From: Yoonia sp034652275
Lineage (GTDB): Bacteria > Pseudomonadota > Alphaproteobacteria > Rhodobacterales > Rhodobacteraceae
DNA: 64,000 nt
Direction: 5' to 3'
Assembly (NCBI RefSeq): GCF_034652275.1
Contig: NZ_JAXIWG010000001.1
Location: 930,001-994,000 of the forward strand
Within the stretch, counting starts at the first letter, position 1. Each line of letters opens with the position of its first letter. The position numbers and the translations under genes were made by a program. Shown one piece after another: positions 16,663-25,504 of the stretch. The notes beneath the pieces were generated by a model. It searched no databases and was not told the DNA's origin. It saw only the letters and a list, made by a program, of their open reading frames with translations.

Positions 16663-18810
16663 TTAGTGGTTGCGTTGCGCTTTCAGTTCCAGACGGCGCT
16701 GGTGCAGCACGGGTTCGGTATAGCCCGAAGGCTGTTCGCGCCCTTTGAACACCAGATCGCAGGCCGCTTGAAAGGCGATGCCGTTGAAATCGGGGGCCAT
16801 GGGGCGATAGGCGGGGTCGCCTGCGTTCTGGTCATCCACGACGCGGGCCATTTTCTGCATCGCTTCCATCACCTGATCGCGGCCGACCACATCGTGATGC
16901 AGCCAGTTCGCCAGCGCCTGCGACGAGATCCGGCAGGTGGCGCGGTCTTCCATCAGGGCGACGTTGTTGATGTCGGGCACCTTGGAACAACCGACACCCT
17001 GATCGATCCAGCGGACGACATATCCAAGGATGCCTTGCGCGTTGTTTTCCACCTCGCGCATTTTCTGCGCCTCGGTCCAGCGCTGGTATTGCGCCAGCGG
17101 AATGTCGAGGATCGAGGACACATAAGCGCGCCGCCCGCCTTTGCGCAGCCGCGCCTGCACTGCCATCACGTCGATCTTGTGGTAATGCAGCGCGTGCAAC
17201 GTCGCCGCTGTCGGGCTTGGCACCCAGGCGCAGTTCGCACCCGATTGCGGATGGCCGATTTTCTGTTCCAGCATCGCGGCCATCAGGTCGGGCATGGCCC
17301 ACATCCCCTTGCCGATCTGGGCGCGCCCGGAAAATCCGCATTCCAGCCCGATATCGACGTTCTGATCCTCGTAGGCACCGATCCACTGCTTGCGCTTGAT
17401 GAAATCCTTGCGGCTGAAGGGGCCTGCCTCCATCGAAGTGTGGATTTCATCGCCGGTGCGGTCCAGAAAGCCCGTGTTGATGAAAGCGACACGCGATTTC
17501 GCGGCGCGGATACATTCCTTGAGGTTGACGGTCGTGCGCCGTTCCTCGTCCATGATGCCGATCTTGACGGTGTGGCGCGGCAGGCCAAGCGCATCCTCGA
17601 CATGCGCGAAAATGTCGTTGGTAAAGGCCACTTCTTCGGGGCCGTGCATCTTGGGTTTGACGACATAAACCGACCCATGCGCCGAATTGCCGCCATCTTG
17701 TTTGAGGTCGTGCAGCGCGATCAGCGTGGTGACCATCGCGTCCATCAACCCTTCGAACACTTCCTCGCCACCCTCATCAAGGATCGCGGGGTTGGTCATC
17801 AGATGGCCAACATTGCGAATCCAGAGGAGCGCGCGGCCTTTGAGCGTGATCTTGCCGCCATCCGCCGCGGTATAGTCACGGTCAGCGGCCAGTTTGCGGG
17901 TCATCGTCTTGCCGTTCTTGACCAGATCGGCGGTCAGGTCGCCCTTCATCAGGCCCAGCCAGTTGCCATAGGCCAACACCTTGTCCTCAGCATCAACGCA
18001 AGCGACCGAATCCTCGCAATCCATGATCGCGGAGACAGCACTTTCCAGCCGCACATCGGCCAACAGCGCCTGATCGCGGCTGCCGATGGGATGGGCGCGG
18101 TCGAACACCAGTTCGACATGCAAGCCATTGTTGACCAGCACCACCGCATCGGGGGCCTTGGGGTTGCCGCGATAACCCACGAATTTCGCAGGGTCACGCA
18201 GGGGCGCATCGTCGATCAGCAGCTGGCCGTCCTGCACGTGATAACGCGCGACATCGGCGTGGCTTTTGCCTTCGATGGGAAATGCCTCGTCCAGAAACAC
18301 CCGCACGCGGGCGACGACGCGGGCGCCATGCCCGCGGTCATAGCCGCCCGAGGGTGGCTGCACGCCCATGGCATCGGTGCCGTAGAATGCGTCATAAAGG
18401 CTGCCCCAGCGCGCGTTGGCGGCATTCAGCGCAAAACGGGCATTGGTGATCGGCACGACAAGTTGGGGTCCGGGGATCTTGGCGATCTCGGGGTCCACGT
18501 TGGCGGTATCGATCTCGAAATCATCGCCTTCGGGGACAAGATAGCCGATGTCCTTGAGGAAGTTTTCATAGGCCACACGGTCATGGACCTTGCCGCGCTG
18601 CCCGACATGCCATGCGTCGATGGCCGACTGCAGATCATCGCGTTTTTGCAAAAGCGCGCGGTTGCGCGGCGTCATGGTGGCGACCAGACCAGCAAAACCC
18701 TTCCAGAAGGTGTCGGCGTCGATGCCAGTGCCGGGCAGCGCCTGCGTGTCGATAAACGCCGCCAGTTCGCTGGCGACCTGAAGCCCGTGTTTTGCAACGC
18801 GATCGGTCAT
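16663..18810 (-). CDS. glcB: Malate synthase G
   Basis: GlcB condenses glyoxylate with acetyl-CoA to give malate, letting the cell grow on C2 compounds. At 715 residues it has the length of the G isoform (the A isoform is about 530). Characteristic segments are present: IMDCEDSVACVDAEDK, KPKMHGPEEVAF, IGIMDEERRTTVNLKECI, FINTGFLDRTGDEIHTSMEAGP and the C-terminal YTEPVLHQRRLELK. ATG 18810 (MTDRVAKHGLQV) has AAGGAA 8 nt upstream; an in-frame start 18 codons earlier is less likely. It is followed by glcG. Confidence 0.97.
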   Translation of the reverse strand: MTDRVAKHGLQVASELAAFIDTQALPGTGIDADTFWKGFAGLVATMTPRNRALLQKRDDLQSAIDAWHVGQRGKVHDRVAYENFLKDIGYLVPEGDDFEIDTANVDPEIAKIPGPQLVVPITNARFALNAANARWGSLYDAFYGTDAMGVQPPSGGYDRGHGARVVARVRVFLDEAFPIEGKSHADVARYHVQDGQLLIDDAPLRDPAKFVGYRGNPKAPDAVVLVNNGLHVELVFDRAHPIGSRDQALLADVRLESAVSAIMDCEDSVACVDAEDKVLAYGNWLGLMKGDLTADLVKNGKTMTRKLAADRDYTAADGGKITLKGRALLWIRNVGHLMTNPAILDEGGEEVFEGLMDAMVTTLIALHDLKQDGGNSAHGSVYVVKPKMHGPEEVAFTNDIFAHVEDALGLPRHTVKIGIMDEERRTTVNLKECIRAAKSRVAFINTGFLDRTGDEIHTSMEAGPFSRKDFIKRKQWIGAYEDQNVDIGLECGFSGRAQIGKGMWAMPDLMAAMLEQKIGHPQSGANCAWVPSPTAATLHALHYHKIDVMAVQARLRKGGRRAYVSSILDIPLAQYQRWTEAQKMREVENNAQGILGYVVRWIDQGVGCSKVPDINNVALMEDRATCRISSQALANWLHHDVVGRDQVMEAMQKMARVVDDQNAGDPAYRPMAPDFNGIAFQAACDLVFKGREQPSGYTEPVLHQRRLELKAQRNH

Positions 18811-18908
18811 GGCTGAAATTCCTTCTATCCCGGCATGCGGCGGCATACCTGTGCCTTGCATCACGAATTAGAACACAAGTTTCCGATAGGCAACAAGCGC
18901 GGGCCGAT

Positions 18909-19052
18909 TCAGTTGCGCGTCCCGCGACACTTGTCTGAGCAATAGCGCACAGAGTCCCAGACCTTGGCCCATTTTTTGCGCCAGACGAACGGCCTGCCGC
19001 AGGTCGCGCAGGTCTTTTGGGGCAGATCGGATTTTTTGCGCATCTTGGGCAT
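18909..19052 (-). CDS. DUF2256 small zinc-ribbon-like protein
   Basis: A 47-residue protein (MPKMRKKSDLPQKTCATC... ending ...CSDKCRGTRN). Two Cys pairs, TCATC and CSDKC, plus the intervening RPFVWRKKWAKVW segment match the DUF2256 family, probably a one-zinc ribbon. Function is unknown; family members are often found near photolyase or cryptochrome genes, and the window has a photolyase-like gene 7 kb away. GGAGG lies 13 nt before the ATG, somewhat distant. It reads in a different frame from two longer open frames over the same bases, which lack any family signature. Confidence 0.85.
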   Translation of the reverse strand: MPKMRKKSDLPQKTCATCGRPFVWRKKWAKVWDSVRYCSDKCRGTRN

Positions 19053-19132
19053 GGTCGGAACTTAGCCTCCGCAGGCCTAAATTCAACGCTAGACTCCTCG
19101 CAAAAAACAGCCGATTTCTCGCGTAGTTTATG

Positions 19133-19170
19133 ACGACAGTCGCTTTTTTTCAAAAAAGGAACACTGTCGT
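19133..19170 (+). promoter_or_regulatory. Hairpin that could mask the ribosome-binding site of the acyltransferase gene
   Basis: ACGACAGT (19133-19140) pairs perfectly with ACTGTCGT (19163-19170). Inside it, C-T7 (19143-19150) can pair with A6-G (19152-19158), which overlaps the AAGGA Shine-Dalgarno (19156-19160) of a GTG start at 19169. The start codon sits at the foot of the stem. U-tract pairing with a Shine-Dalgarno is the logic of fourU-type RNA thermometers; function here is inference. Confidence 0.4.
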
Positions 19171-20080
19171 GGAACCGTTACAGAACTCTGGTGTTTGGTG
19201 TCTTATGGAAGAGCGTATCACGCCATTGATTGCCGAGCGCGCGCCGTGGCTTTATGCGGACCGGCCCGGCACAGGTTACGTTCGCAGGGCCCTGCACGCC
19301 ATGCTCGGCTACGAAAAGACCCTTCAAATCGCACGAAAACTCGAACATGCCGATGCAGCGCAGATCATGCAGGACATGGCGGACCGCCTTGCGCTGATGG
19401 TGCAAAGCAAGGGGCTTGGTAATTTGCCCGCCCATGGGCCTGCGCTGATCGTGGCGAACCATCCGACGGGAATCGCCGATGGAATCATCCTCAACCACCT
19501 GATCGCGCGCACACGACCCGATGCCTATTTCTTTGCCAACCGCGATATCCTGCGCGTGTTTCCGCAGATGGACAGCATGATCGCACCTGTTGAATGGCGC
19601 AAGGAACTACGCAGCCATGCTAAGACGCGCGAGACGATGAATTTTGTCCGTCAAGCGACCGAAGCCGGACGGCTTGGCGTGATCTTCCCGTCGGGGCGGC
19701 TGGCCAAACGGCGCTGGCTGTCGCTGCATGAACGGCCGTGGATGGCCTCGGCGGCGATGCTGGCGCGCAAATTCGACCTGCCGGTCATTCCGGTGAACAT
19801 TCAGGCGCGCAATTCGGCGCTGTTCTATATTTTTGACCGCATCCACCCGACCCTGCGTGACATCACCCTGTTCCACGAGACACTGAACAAGGACCGCCAG
19901 CCGTTCATCGTGACCATGGGCGAGCCGATTTCCGCATCGGCCATTCCCCGCGACCCCGAGGAAGGCATCGCGCTGCTGCGCGCGGCGACGCTGGCCTTGG
20001 GCGGGGAATATGCGCCGGTGGTCAATCTGATTGCGACAACGCGCCCTTGGCTGTCCAAAGACGCGCCCAGCGCACCTTGA
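19169..20080 (+). CDS. Lysophospholipid acyltransferase (PlsC-type) family protein
   Basis: About 303 residues. The acyltransferase block is clear: ALIVANHPTGIADGIIL (catalytic His with Asp six residues on), then FFANRDILRVFP, IFPSGRLAKRR (substrate-binding FPSGR) and VIPVNIQARNS. It probably transfers a fatty acyl chain to a lysophospholipid or lyso-ornithine-lipid type acceptor at the inner membrane; the acceptor is not identifiable. The start is uncertain. GTG 19169 has AAGGA 8 nt upstream and is chosen; ATG 19130 has no ribosome-binding site, and ATG 19205 (MEERITPL) is the last plausible one. It stands alone, divergent from the DUF2256 gene. Confidence 0.85.
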   Translation: MEPLQNSGVWCLMEERITPLIAERAPWLYADRPGTGYVRRALHAMLGYEKTLQIARKLEHADAAQIMQDMADRLALMVQSKGLGNLPAHGPALIVANHPTGIADGIILNHLIARTRPDAYFFANRDILRVFPQMDSMIAPVEWRKELRSHAKTRETMNFVRQATEAGRLGVIFPSGRLAKRRWLSLHERPWMASAAMLARKFDLPVIPVNIQARNSALFYIFDRIHPTLRDITLFHETLNKDRQPFIVTMGEPISASAIPRDPEEGIALLRAATLALGGEYAPVVNLIATTRPWLSKDAPSAP

Positions 20081-20107
20081 AGCGGGGCCCGCGTTCTTTT
20101 AGACATC

Positions 20108-20125
20108 GCGCAAACCTGCGCTTTT
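20108..20125 (+). terminator. Short intrinsic terminator after the acyltransferase gene
   Basis: GCGCA (20108-20112), loop AACC, TGCGC (20117-20121), then TTTT. The stem is only 5 bp, so strength is modest. It lies in the 83-bp gap before gatB. Confidence 0.45.
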
Positions 20126-20163
20126 CGTTAAAGATCGTCAGGACCTGAACCAAGGATGCGTTG

Positions 20164-21675
20164 ATGCTTGATCTGACCTATGACACCCCCGCCCCCAAAG
20201 TCATTTCCGGTGCGACCGGCGATTGGGAACTGGTGATCGGGCTCGAAGTCCATGCGCAGGTCGCCACCAATGCCAAATTGTTCTCCGGTGCCTCGACCCT
20301 GTTCGGTGCCGAACCCAACAGCAATGTGGCCTTTGTCGACGCGGGCATGCCCGGCATGTTGCCTGTCATCAACGAGGAATGCGTGGCCCAAGCCGTGCGC
20401 ACGGGGCTGGGGCTGAAAGCGCAGATCAACCTTTTGTCGGCCTTTGACCGCAAGAACTATTTTTATCCCGACCTGCCGCAGGGCTATCAGATCAGCCAGC
20501 TCTATCACCCCATCGTGGGCGAAGGCGAAGTGCTGGTGGAAATGGGAAATGGCATCGCGCGCCGCGTGCGGATCGAACGCATCCATCTGGAACAGGATGC
20601 GGGCAAGTCGATCCATGACATGGACCCTGCAATGTCCTTTGTGGACCTGAACCGCACCGGCGTTGCATTGATGGAAATCGTCAGCCGCCCCGATATCCGC
20701 GGGCCAGAGGAAGCCGCCGCTTATGTGCTGAAACTGCGCCAGATCATGCGCTACTTGGGCACCTGCGACGGCAACATGCAAAACGGCAATCTGCGCGCCG
20801 ATGTGAACGTGTCGGTCTGCCGTCCGGGCGATTACGAGCGTTATCAGGCGACGCAGGATTTCAGCCACCTTGGCACGCGCTGCGAGATCAAAAACATGAA
20901 CTCCATGCGGTTCATCCAGATGGCCATTGATTACGAGGCCCGCCGCCAGATCGCCCTGCTGGAAGACGGCAAGTCTGTCACGCAGGAAACGCGGCTTTAT
21001 GACCCCGACCGGAACGAGACACGCTCCATGCGGTCCAAGGAAGAAGCGCATGATTACCGCTATTTCCCCGACCCCGACCTGCTGCCCTTGGAGATCGAAC
21101 AGGCGTGGGTTGATGACATTGCGGCCAAGCTGCCCGAACTGCCCGATGCGAAGAAAGCGCGGTTCATCGCGGATTTCGGCCTTTCGGAATATGACGCCTC
21201 TGTTCTGACCGCCGAAGAGGAAAACGCGAGCTTCTTTGAAAAGGTGGCCGAAGGCCGCGATGGCAAGCTGGCTGCCAACTGGGTGATCAACGAGCTTTTC
21301 GGCCGTCTGAAAAAGGACGACCGCGATATCACCGACAGCCCGATTTCCGCCGAACGTCTGGGCCAGATCATCGGGCTGATCAAATCCGACACGATTTCGG
21401 GCAAGATCGCCAAGGACGTGTTCGACATCGCCTATACCCAAGACCGCGACCCCGAAGAGATCGTGGAAACCGAAGGCATGAAACAGGTCACCGACACTGG
21501 CGCCATCGAAGCGGCGGTTGACGAGATCATCGCCGCCAACCCCGATCAGGTCGAAAAGGCCAAGGCCAATCCGAAACTGGCCGGCTGGTTCGTGGGTCAG
21601 GTGATGAAGGCGACAGGCGGCAAGGCCAATCCGGCGGCGGTCAACCAGATCGTCGCGGCACGGCTTGGGCTATAG
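20164..21675 (+). CDS. gatB: Asp-tRNA(Asn)/Glu-tRNA(Gln) amidotransferase subunit B
   Basis: GatB is the kinase/tRNA-binding subunit of GatCAB, which converts mischarged Glu-tRNA(Gln) and Asp-tRNA(Asn) to the correct amide. The 503-residue protein has WELVIGLEVHAQVATNAKLFSGAS, DRKNYFYPDLPQGYQISQ, GVALMEIVSRPDIRGPEEAAAY and the C-terminal YqeY-like tail (PKLAGWFVGQVMKATGGKANP). ATG 20164 has AAGGA 7 nt upstream. gatA and gatC are not adjacent; they must lie elsewhere. Confidence 0.97.
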   Translation: MLDLTYDTPAPKVISGATGDWELVIGLEVHAQVATNAKLFSGASTLFGAEPNSNVAFVDAGMPGMLPVINEECVAQAVRTGLGLKAQINLLSAFDRKNYFYPDLPQGYQISQLYHPIVGEGEVLVEMGNGIARRVRIERIHLEQDAGKSIHDMDPAMSFVDLNRTGVALMEIVSRPDIRGPEEAAAYVLKLRQIMRYLGTCDGNMQNGNLRADVNVSVCRPGDYERYQATQDFSHLGTRCEIKNMNSMRFIQMAIDYEARRQIALLEDGKSVTQETRLYDPDRNETRSMRSKEEAHDYRYFPDPDLLPLEIEQAWVDDIAAKLPELPDAKKARFIADFGLSEYDASVLTAEEENASFFEKVAEGRDGKLAANWVINELFGRLKKDDRDITDSPISAERLGQIIGLIKSDTISGKIAKDVFDIAYTQDRDPEEIVETEGMKQVTDTGAIEAAVDEIIAANPDQVEKAKANPKLAGWFVGQVMKATGGKANPAAVNQIVAARLGL

Positions 21676-21735
21676 GATGATTGGACATCCCCGCCGGTCT
21701 TGCTATGGTCCGGCACTGGATCAGGGAACAGCACG

Positions 21736-22095
21736 ATGACATATGAATACAAGGTCATACCGGCCCCCATGCGCGGTACGAAAGCGCCCGGCGTCAAGTC
21801 GGCCGAGGATCGCTTTGCCCTGTCGCTGGAAACCGCGATGAACGATCTGGCGGCGGATGGCTGGGAATATATCCGCGCCGACACCCTGCCCTGCGAACAG
21901 CGCGAAGGGCTGATGAGCAAGACAACCGTTTATCAGAACATGCTGGTCTTCCGCCGCGCCAAGGTGGTCAACACCGCCCCCAAGATGAAACCGCAGCGTC
22001 CCGCACCTCCGGTGGCACCTCCTGCCGAGAAGGTGCAGAAAAAGGTCGTCGTTTCGGACGAGACCCCCAGCGCGCAGACAGCCGAAAAAGACTGA
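21736..22095 (+). CDS. DUF4177 domain protein
   Basis: 119 residues. The N-terminal ~75 residues (TYEYKVIPAPMRG..., AMNDLAADGWEYIRADTLPCEQREG, YQNMLVFRRA) match the small DUF4177 fold. The C-terminal 40 residues are a low-complexity, Pro/Lys-rich tail, probably disordered. ATG 21736 has AGGGAA 7 nt upstream. The stop codon is immediately followed by the stop codon of bolA on the other strand, sharing the palindrome TGATCA. Function is unknown. Confidence 0.8.
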   Translation: MTYEYKVIPAPMRGTKAPGVKSAEDRFALSLETAMNDLAADGWEYIRADTLPCEQREGLMSKTTVYQNMLVFRRAKVVNTAPKMKPQRPAPPVAPPAEKVQKKVVVSDETPSAQTAEKD

Positions 22096-22347
22096 TCAGC
22101 GCAGGTTGATCGCCAGCGCGTGAATCCGGCCCATCAGGTCAGGGCCAATGGCGGCATGGATAGCCCGGTGCCGCGCGATGCGCGACATATCATCCAGTGA
22201 CGCGGCCTTGATCACGACACGCCAGTGGCTTTCGCCTGTCCCGTCGTCACCCGCATGGCCCGCGTGTTTGTGGCTTTCGTTGATCACATCCAGCGTCTGG
22301 GGGGCGAGCGTCATCAGTCTTGCGTGAATTTCAGCCTGCAATGCCAT
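22096..22347 (-). CDS. bolA: BolA-family protein
   Basis: 83 residues with the BolA signature: LDVINESHKHAGHAG, SHWRVVIKAASLDDMSRIARHRAIHAAIGPDL, IHALAINLR. BolA proteins bind [2Fe-2S] glutaredoxins, using the conserved C-terminal His, and act in iron-sulfur handling or as transcription factors. It is divergent from the J-domain gene (78-bp shared upstream region) and convergent with the DUF4177 gene. Pairing of bolA with a J-domain gene at a divergent promoter suggests stress-linked expression, but no promoter motif is convincing. Confidence 0.93.
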   Translation of the reverse strand: MALQAEIHARLMTLAPQTLDVINESHKHAGHAGDDGTGESHWRVVIKAASLDDMSRIARHRAIHAAIGPDLMGRIHALAINLR

Positions 22348-22425
22348 TATTTTCCCTCTGCCCTCTTCTCTCTGTCGCTCAGGGGTCTACAGTCTGTCGC
22401 CTGAGTCGGAAAGAAGAGATGCACC

Positions 22426-23061
22426 ATGAAAAAAGACGACCCCTTCGGTTTCGATATGTCTGTATCGGGTTCCAAGAAAAAGAACCCGCGCGGGCGGCGT
22501 GGTATGTCGGGGGCGTCGGAAACATCAACACGCGTCTGCGATCATGAAGGCTGCTCGCTTGCCGCACCATTCCGCGCGCCCAAATCGCCCGATGTGCTGG
22601 ATGATTATTTCTGGTTCTGTCAGGAACATGTCCGCGAATACAACCTGAAATGGAACTTCTTCGACACCACGTCAGAGGCCGAACTGGCAGCACAGATGGA
22701 CAAGGACCGCGTCTGGGACCGTCCCACCAAGCCGTTCAAGCGGTCGGTGGAAGAGCGTGCATGGGCGCGGCTTGGCGTGGATGACCCGCATCAGGTGCTT
22801 GGGGCCAATGCCACGCGCAACCCTGGCCGTGGCGCCGCTGTCGGGCGCAAGCTGCCCCCGACCGAACGCCGCGCCATCGAGATCTTGGAAGCGAAAGATA
22901 ACTGGTCCAAGCAGGAAATCCGCAAGGCCTATAAATCGCTGATCAAGGTGCTGCATCCCGACATGAACGGTGGTGACCGCAGCCAGGAAGAACAGCTGTC
23001 CGAGGTCGTGTGGGCCTGGGACCAGATCAAGGTCAGCCGCAACTTCCGCGACGCGGACTAG
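22426..23061 (+). CDS. J-domain (DnaJ-like) protein
   Basis: 211 residues. The C-terminal ~60 residues form a J domain: AIEILEAKDNWSKQEIRKAYKSLIKVLHPDMNGGDRSQEEQ, with the HPD tripeptide needed to stimulate Hsp70 ATPase. The N-terminal part has a Cys/His segment (RVCDHEGCSLAAPFRAP ... FWFCQEHVREYN) that could be a small zinc site. There is no Gly/Phe region or DnaJ zinc finger, so it is a specialised co-chaperone rather than DnaJ itself. It starts at ATG 22426 with an AAGAAGAG-rich upstream and is divergent from bolA. Confidence 0.88.
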   Translation: MKKDDPFGFDMSVSGSKKKNPRGRRGMSGASETSTRVCDHEGCSLAAPFRAPKSPDVLDDYFWFCQEHVREYNLKWNFFDTTSEAELAAQMDKDRVWDRPTKPFKRSVEERAWARLGVDDPHQVLGANATRNPGRGAAVGRKLPPTERRAIEILEAKDNWSKQEIRKAYKSLIKVLHPDMNGGDRSQEEQLSEVVWAWDQIKVSRNFRDAD

Positions 23062-23595
23062 TCACTTGCGATAGAAATAGGCCTGCGACAGCGGGCTGAG
23101 CGAGGATTGCGCCTGTTGTTCCTGTTTCGACAGGATCGCCAGCCTTCTGCGTTCGGCCTGCGACAGAACGGCATGCGCCACACCCACACCGCCGCACCAC
23201 AGCACGGCCCACAACGGGTTTGCGATGAACGCGGACAGAACGACGAACGGGGCATAATAGGTGCCGTAGACGGGCATGATGAGGCTGCCGCCGATCAGCG
23301 CGGCCAAAATGGCCATGACCAGCGCGCCAAAGCACGCCCTGATGGCCCCCAGCACACCGGGCATCCCCAGCCAGCCGCGCGCGATCACCATCGCAGCAAG
23401 CCCGGCAAGTGCGCCCGCTAGGATCATCCACGCGTCATAGACCCCGATTGTGCCTGCAACATTTGGCCACAAGGCCGCGCCCGACATGACCAGATACCCG
23501 ACAACACCCGTCACGCCAGTGACGCCGGCATAAGCCGACAAGGTGGTTTTCGTATCTGGCGCCACAAGGGACGCTTTCGATATGCGCGCCGACAT
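23062..23595 (-). CDS. Hypothetical four-helix membrane protein
   Basis: 177 residues; I do not recognise a family. Four hydrophobic segments are visible: VTGVVGYLVMSGAALW, AWMILAGALAGLAAMVIA, VLGAIRACFGALVMAILAALIGGSLIM and FVVLSAFIANPLWAVLWCGGVGVAHAVL. A basic cytoplasmic tail follows (LSQAERRRLAILSKQEQQAQ). ATG 23595 is chosen because AGGAG lies 7-8 nt upstream, although the frame stays open a further 75 codons. It is convergent with the J-domain gene and divergent from cobS. Confidence 0.75.
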   Translation of the reverse strand: MSARISKASLVAPDTKTTLSAYAGVTGVTGVVGYLVMSGAALWPNVAGTIGVYDAWMILAGALAGLAAMVIARGWLGMPGVLGAIRACFGALVMAILAALIGGSLIMPVYGTYYAPFVVLSAFIANPLWAVLWCGGVGVAHAVLSQAERRRLAILSKQEQQAQSSLSPLSQAYFYRK

Positions 23596-23862
23596 TGCGC
23601 TACTCCTGAAACAACGACACTCTTGAAATGCGTAAGCCGTCAAAACCTGCGACGAACACGCCGACAAAGCCGACAGCCTTCGCGCAACATTCTTACAATG
23701 TGACATGGTTAAAAGCAACGATTCCAGCGTTGCTGCGGCTGTGGCGGACTGGCGCAGCATGCAACTGACCTGATCCCGCCCTACGGGGTGGCGCTTGCCG
23801 TGGGCTGCGTTATGTTGCATGCGAGATTTGATTGCGACCTATCAACCGAAAAGGCAAGGCAC

Positions 23863-24849
23863 ATGGCCGACGGCACCACAGACATGCATGCGAAACCGAC
23901 CGAAGACATCTCCGTCAAGGACGTGTTTGGCATCGACAGCGACATGAAGATCAAGGGGTTCGCCGAACGCAGTGACCGCGTGCCCGAGATCGATAGCACC
24001 TACAAGTTCGATCCCGAGACGACTTTGGCGATCCTTGCAGGTTTCGGCTATAACCGCCGCGTGATGATTCAAGGCTATCACGGCACCGGCAAATCAACAC
24101 ATATCGAACAGGTGGCCGCACGGCTGAACTGGCCTTGCGTGCGGGTGAACCTTGACAGCCACATCAGCCGGATCGACCTGATCGGCAAGGATGCGATCAA
24201 GCTGCGCGACGGCGTGCAGGTCACCGAATTCCACGAAGGCATCCTGCCTTGGGCCTTGCGCAACCCCGTCGCCATTGTGTTCGACGAATATGACGCAGGC
24301 CGCGCGGATGTGATGTTCGTGATCCAGCGCGTGCTGGAAACCGACGGCAAGCTGACGCTGATGGACCAGAACGAGATCATCACGCCCAACCCCTATTTCC
24401 GCCTGTTCGCCACCGCGAACACCGTGGGTCTGGGGGATACTACGGGGCTGTATCACGGCACCCAGCAGATCAACCAGGCGCAGATGGACCGCTGGTCGAT
24501 GGTGGTGACACTGAACTATCTGTCGCATGACGCCGAGGCCGCGATCGTGCTGTCCAAGTCACCGCATTACAACACCGAAAAAGGCCGCCGGATCATCAGC
24601 CAGATGGTCACTGTCGCAGACCTCACACGGACAGCCTTTATGAACGGCGATCTGAGCACGGTGATGTCGCCGCGCACAGTGCTGGCCTGGGCGGAAAATG
24701 CGCGGATCTTTGGCAATGTGGGCTATGCGTTCCGGCTGTCGTTCCTGAACAAATGCGACGAATTGGAACGCCAGACGGTAGCGGAGTTCTATCAGCGCTG
24801 TTTCGACGAGGAACTGCCGGAAAGTGCGGCAAGCCTGAGCTTGCGGTAA
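23863..24849 (+). CDS. cobS: Cobaltochelatase AAA+ subunit CobS
   Basis: CobS is the AAA+ motor that, with CobT and CobN, inserts cobalt into hydrogenobyrinate a,c-diamide in the aerobic B12 pathway. The 328-residue protein has a Walker A GYHGTGKST (residues ~71-79), a Walker B-type IVFDEYDAG and the sensor region RLFATANTVG. ATG 23863 follows AAGGC repeats and gives the expected N-terminus with DVFGIDSDMKIKGFAERSD. cobT lies 0.8 kb downstream on the same strand, but an opposing FMN reductase gene and two terminators separate them. cobN is not in the window. Confidence 0.96.
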   Translation: MADGTTDMHAKPTEDISVKDVFGIDSDMKIKGFAERSDRVPEIDSTYKFDPETTLAILAGFGYNRRVMIQGYHGTGKSTHIEQVAARLNWPCVRVNLDSHISRIDLIGKDAIKLRDGVQVTEFHEGILPWALRNPVAIVFDEYDAGRADVMFVIQRVLETDGKLTLMDQNEIITPNPYFRLFATANTVGLGDTTGLYHGTQQINQAQMDRWSMVVTLNYLSHDAEAAIVLSKSPHYNTEKGRRIISQMVTVADLTRTAFMNGDLSTVMSPRTVLAWAENARIFGNVGYAFRLSFLNKCDELERQTVAEFYQRCFDEELPESAASLSLR

Positions 24850-24850
24850 A

Positions 24851-24877
24851 AAAACAGGCCGGGGAAAACCCCGGCCT
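24851..24877 (-). terminator. Intrinsic terminator of the FMN reductase gene
   Basis: AGGCCGGGG (24856-24864), loop AAAA, CCCCGGCCT (24869-24877): a 9-bp GC-rich stem. Upstream on the plus strand is a run of A, which reads as a T-tract after the hairpin on the minus strand. Confidence 0.8.
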
Positions 24878-24889
24878 ACGGAGGTGATG

Positions 24890-24915
24890 AAGGTCGGGGT
24901 TCTCCCCGACCTTTT
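24890..24915 (+). terminator. Intrinsic terminator of cobS
   Basis: AAGGTCGGGG (24890-24899), loop TTCT, CCCCGACCTT (24904-24913), a 10-bp stem ending in TTTT on the plus strand. It sits head-to-head with the preceding hairpin so that each strand meets its own T-run last. Confidence 0.75.
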
Positions 24916-24919
24916 GCGT

Positions 24920-25504
24920 TCAGCCGCGTGCGGCTTTGGTCGCATTCGCCCACCAGACGATATCGTCCAGCGTAGCGTTGACCGATGGCATCAGGTGATC
25001 GGCGATGGTGTCGATCTCGGCATTGGCGCCCAGCGGGTGCACCCCGAAGAAATCGCCGCCACCGATGTGGACCGCGTTGCGCACGGGCACCATCTGCAAT
25101 TCCACGGCGATGTTGCGCAGGTGTTCCAGCGCGCGTGTGCCGCCGACCGAACCGTAAGCGATGGCCGACATCGGCTTGCGGTTCCATTCGTTATAGGCCT
25201 GATCGAGCGCGTTCTTCAGCGCGCCGGTGATCGAGCGGTTGTATTCGGCGACAACAAAGATGTAGCCGTCGAATTCGCCGATCTTCTGCTGCCATTTCAC
25301 GGCGCGTTCGTCGCTGGATGGCATCCAGAGGTTGCTGGCGGCTTCGTCGAACAGCGGCAGGTCGAAGTCGCGCAGATCGACCAGTTCCACATCCATATCG
25401 GTGCGGGCCTGAGCCTGTTTCAGCATCCATGCGGCGGGTTTATCGGCAAAGCGGGTGGCGCGGGTCGATCCGATGATCAAAGCGATCTTTGGTTTCGTGG
25501 TCAT
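24920..25504 (-). CDS. NADPH-dependent FMN reductase-type flavoprotein
   Basis: 194 residues with the flavodoxin-like fold of the NADPH-dependent FMN reductase family: IALIIGSTRATRFADKPAAWM (phosphate-binding loop) and VAEYNRSITGALKNALDQAYNEWNRKPMSAIAYGSVGG, typical of ChrR/azoreductase-like enzymes. It would reduce quinones, chromate, azo dyes or flavins with NAD(P)H; the natural substrate is unknown. It lies on the opposite strand between cobS and cobT, with terminators protecting both sides. A corrin-reductase role is tempting from location but unsupported. Confidence 0.88.
   Translation of the reverse strand: MTTKPKIALIIGSTRATRFADKPAAWMLKQAQARTDMDVELVDLRDFDLPLFDEAASNLWMPSSDERAVKWQQKIGEFDGYIFVVAEYNRSITGALKNALDQAYNEWNRKPMSAIAYGSVGGTRALEHLRNIAVELQMVPVRNAVHIGGGDFFGVHPLGANAEIDTIADHLMPSVNATLDDIVWWANATKAARG

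Noticed and set aside
16459..18816. Long plus-strand open frame opposite malate synthase G
   Set aside because: It is a product of high GC in the opposite frame; glcB has full family conservation and the antisense product resembles no family.
18868..19153. Two longer minus-strand frames over the DUF2256 gene
   Set aside because: Neither has family features; the 47-residue frame with paired CxxC-type motifs accounts for the sequence.
23596..23862. Cobalamin riboswitch upstream of cobS
   Set aside because: No B12-box-like or receptor-like sequence is recognisable in the 267-bp region.
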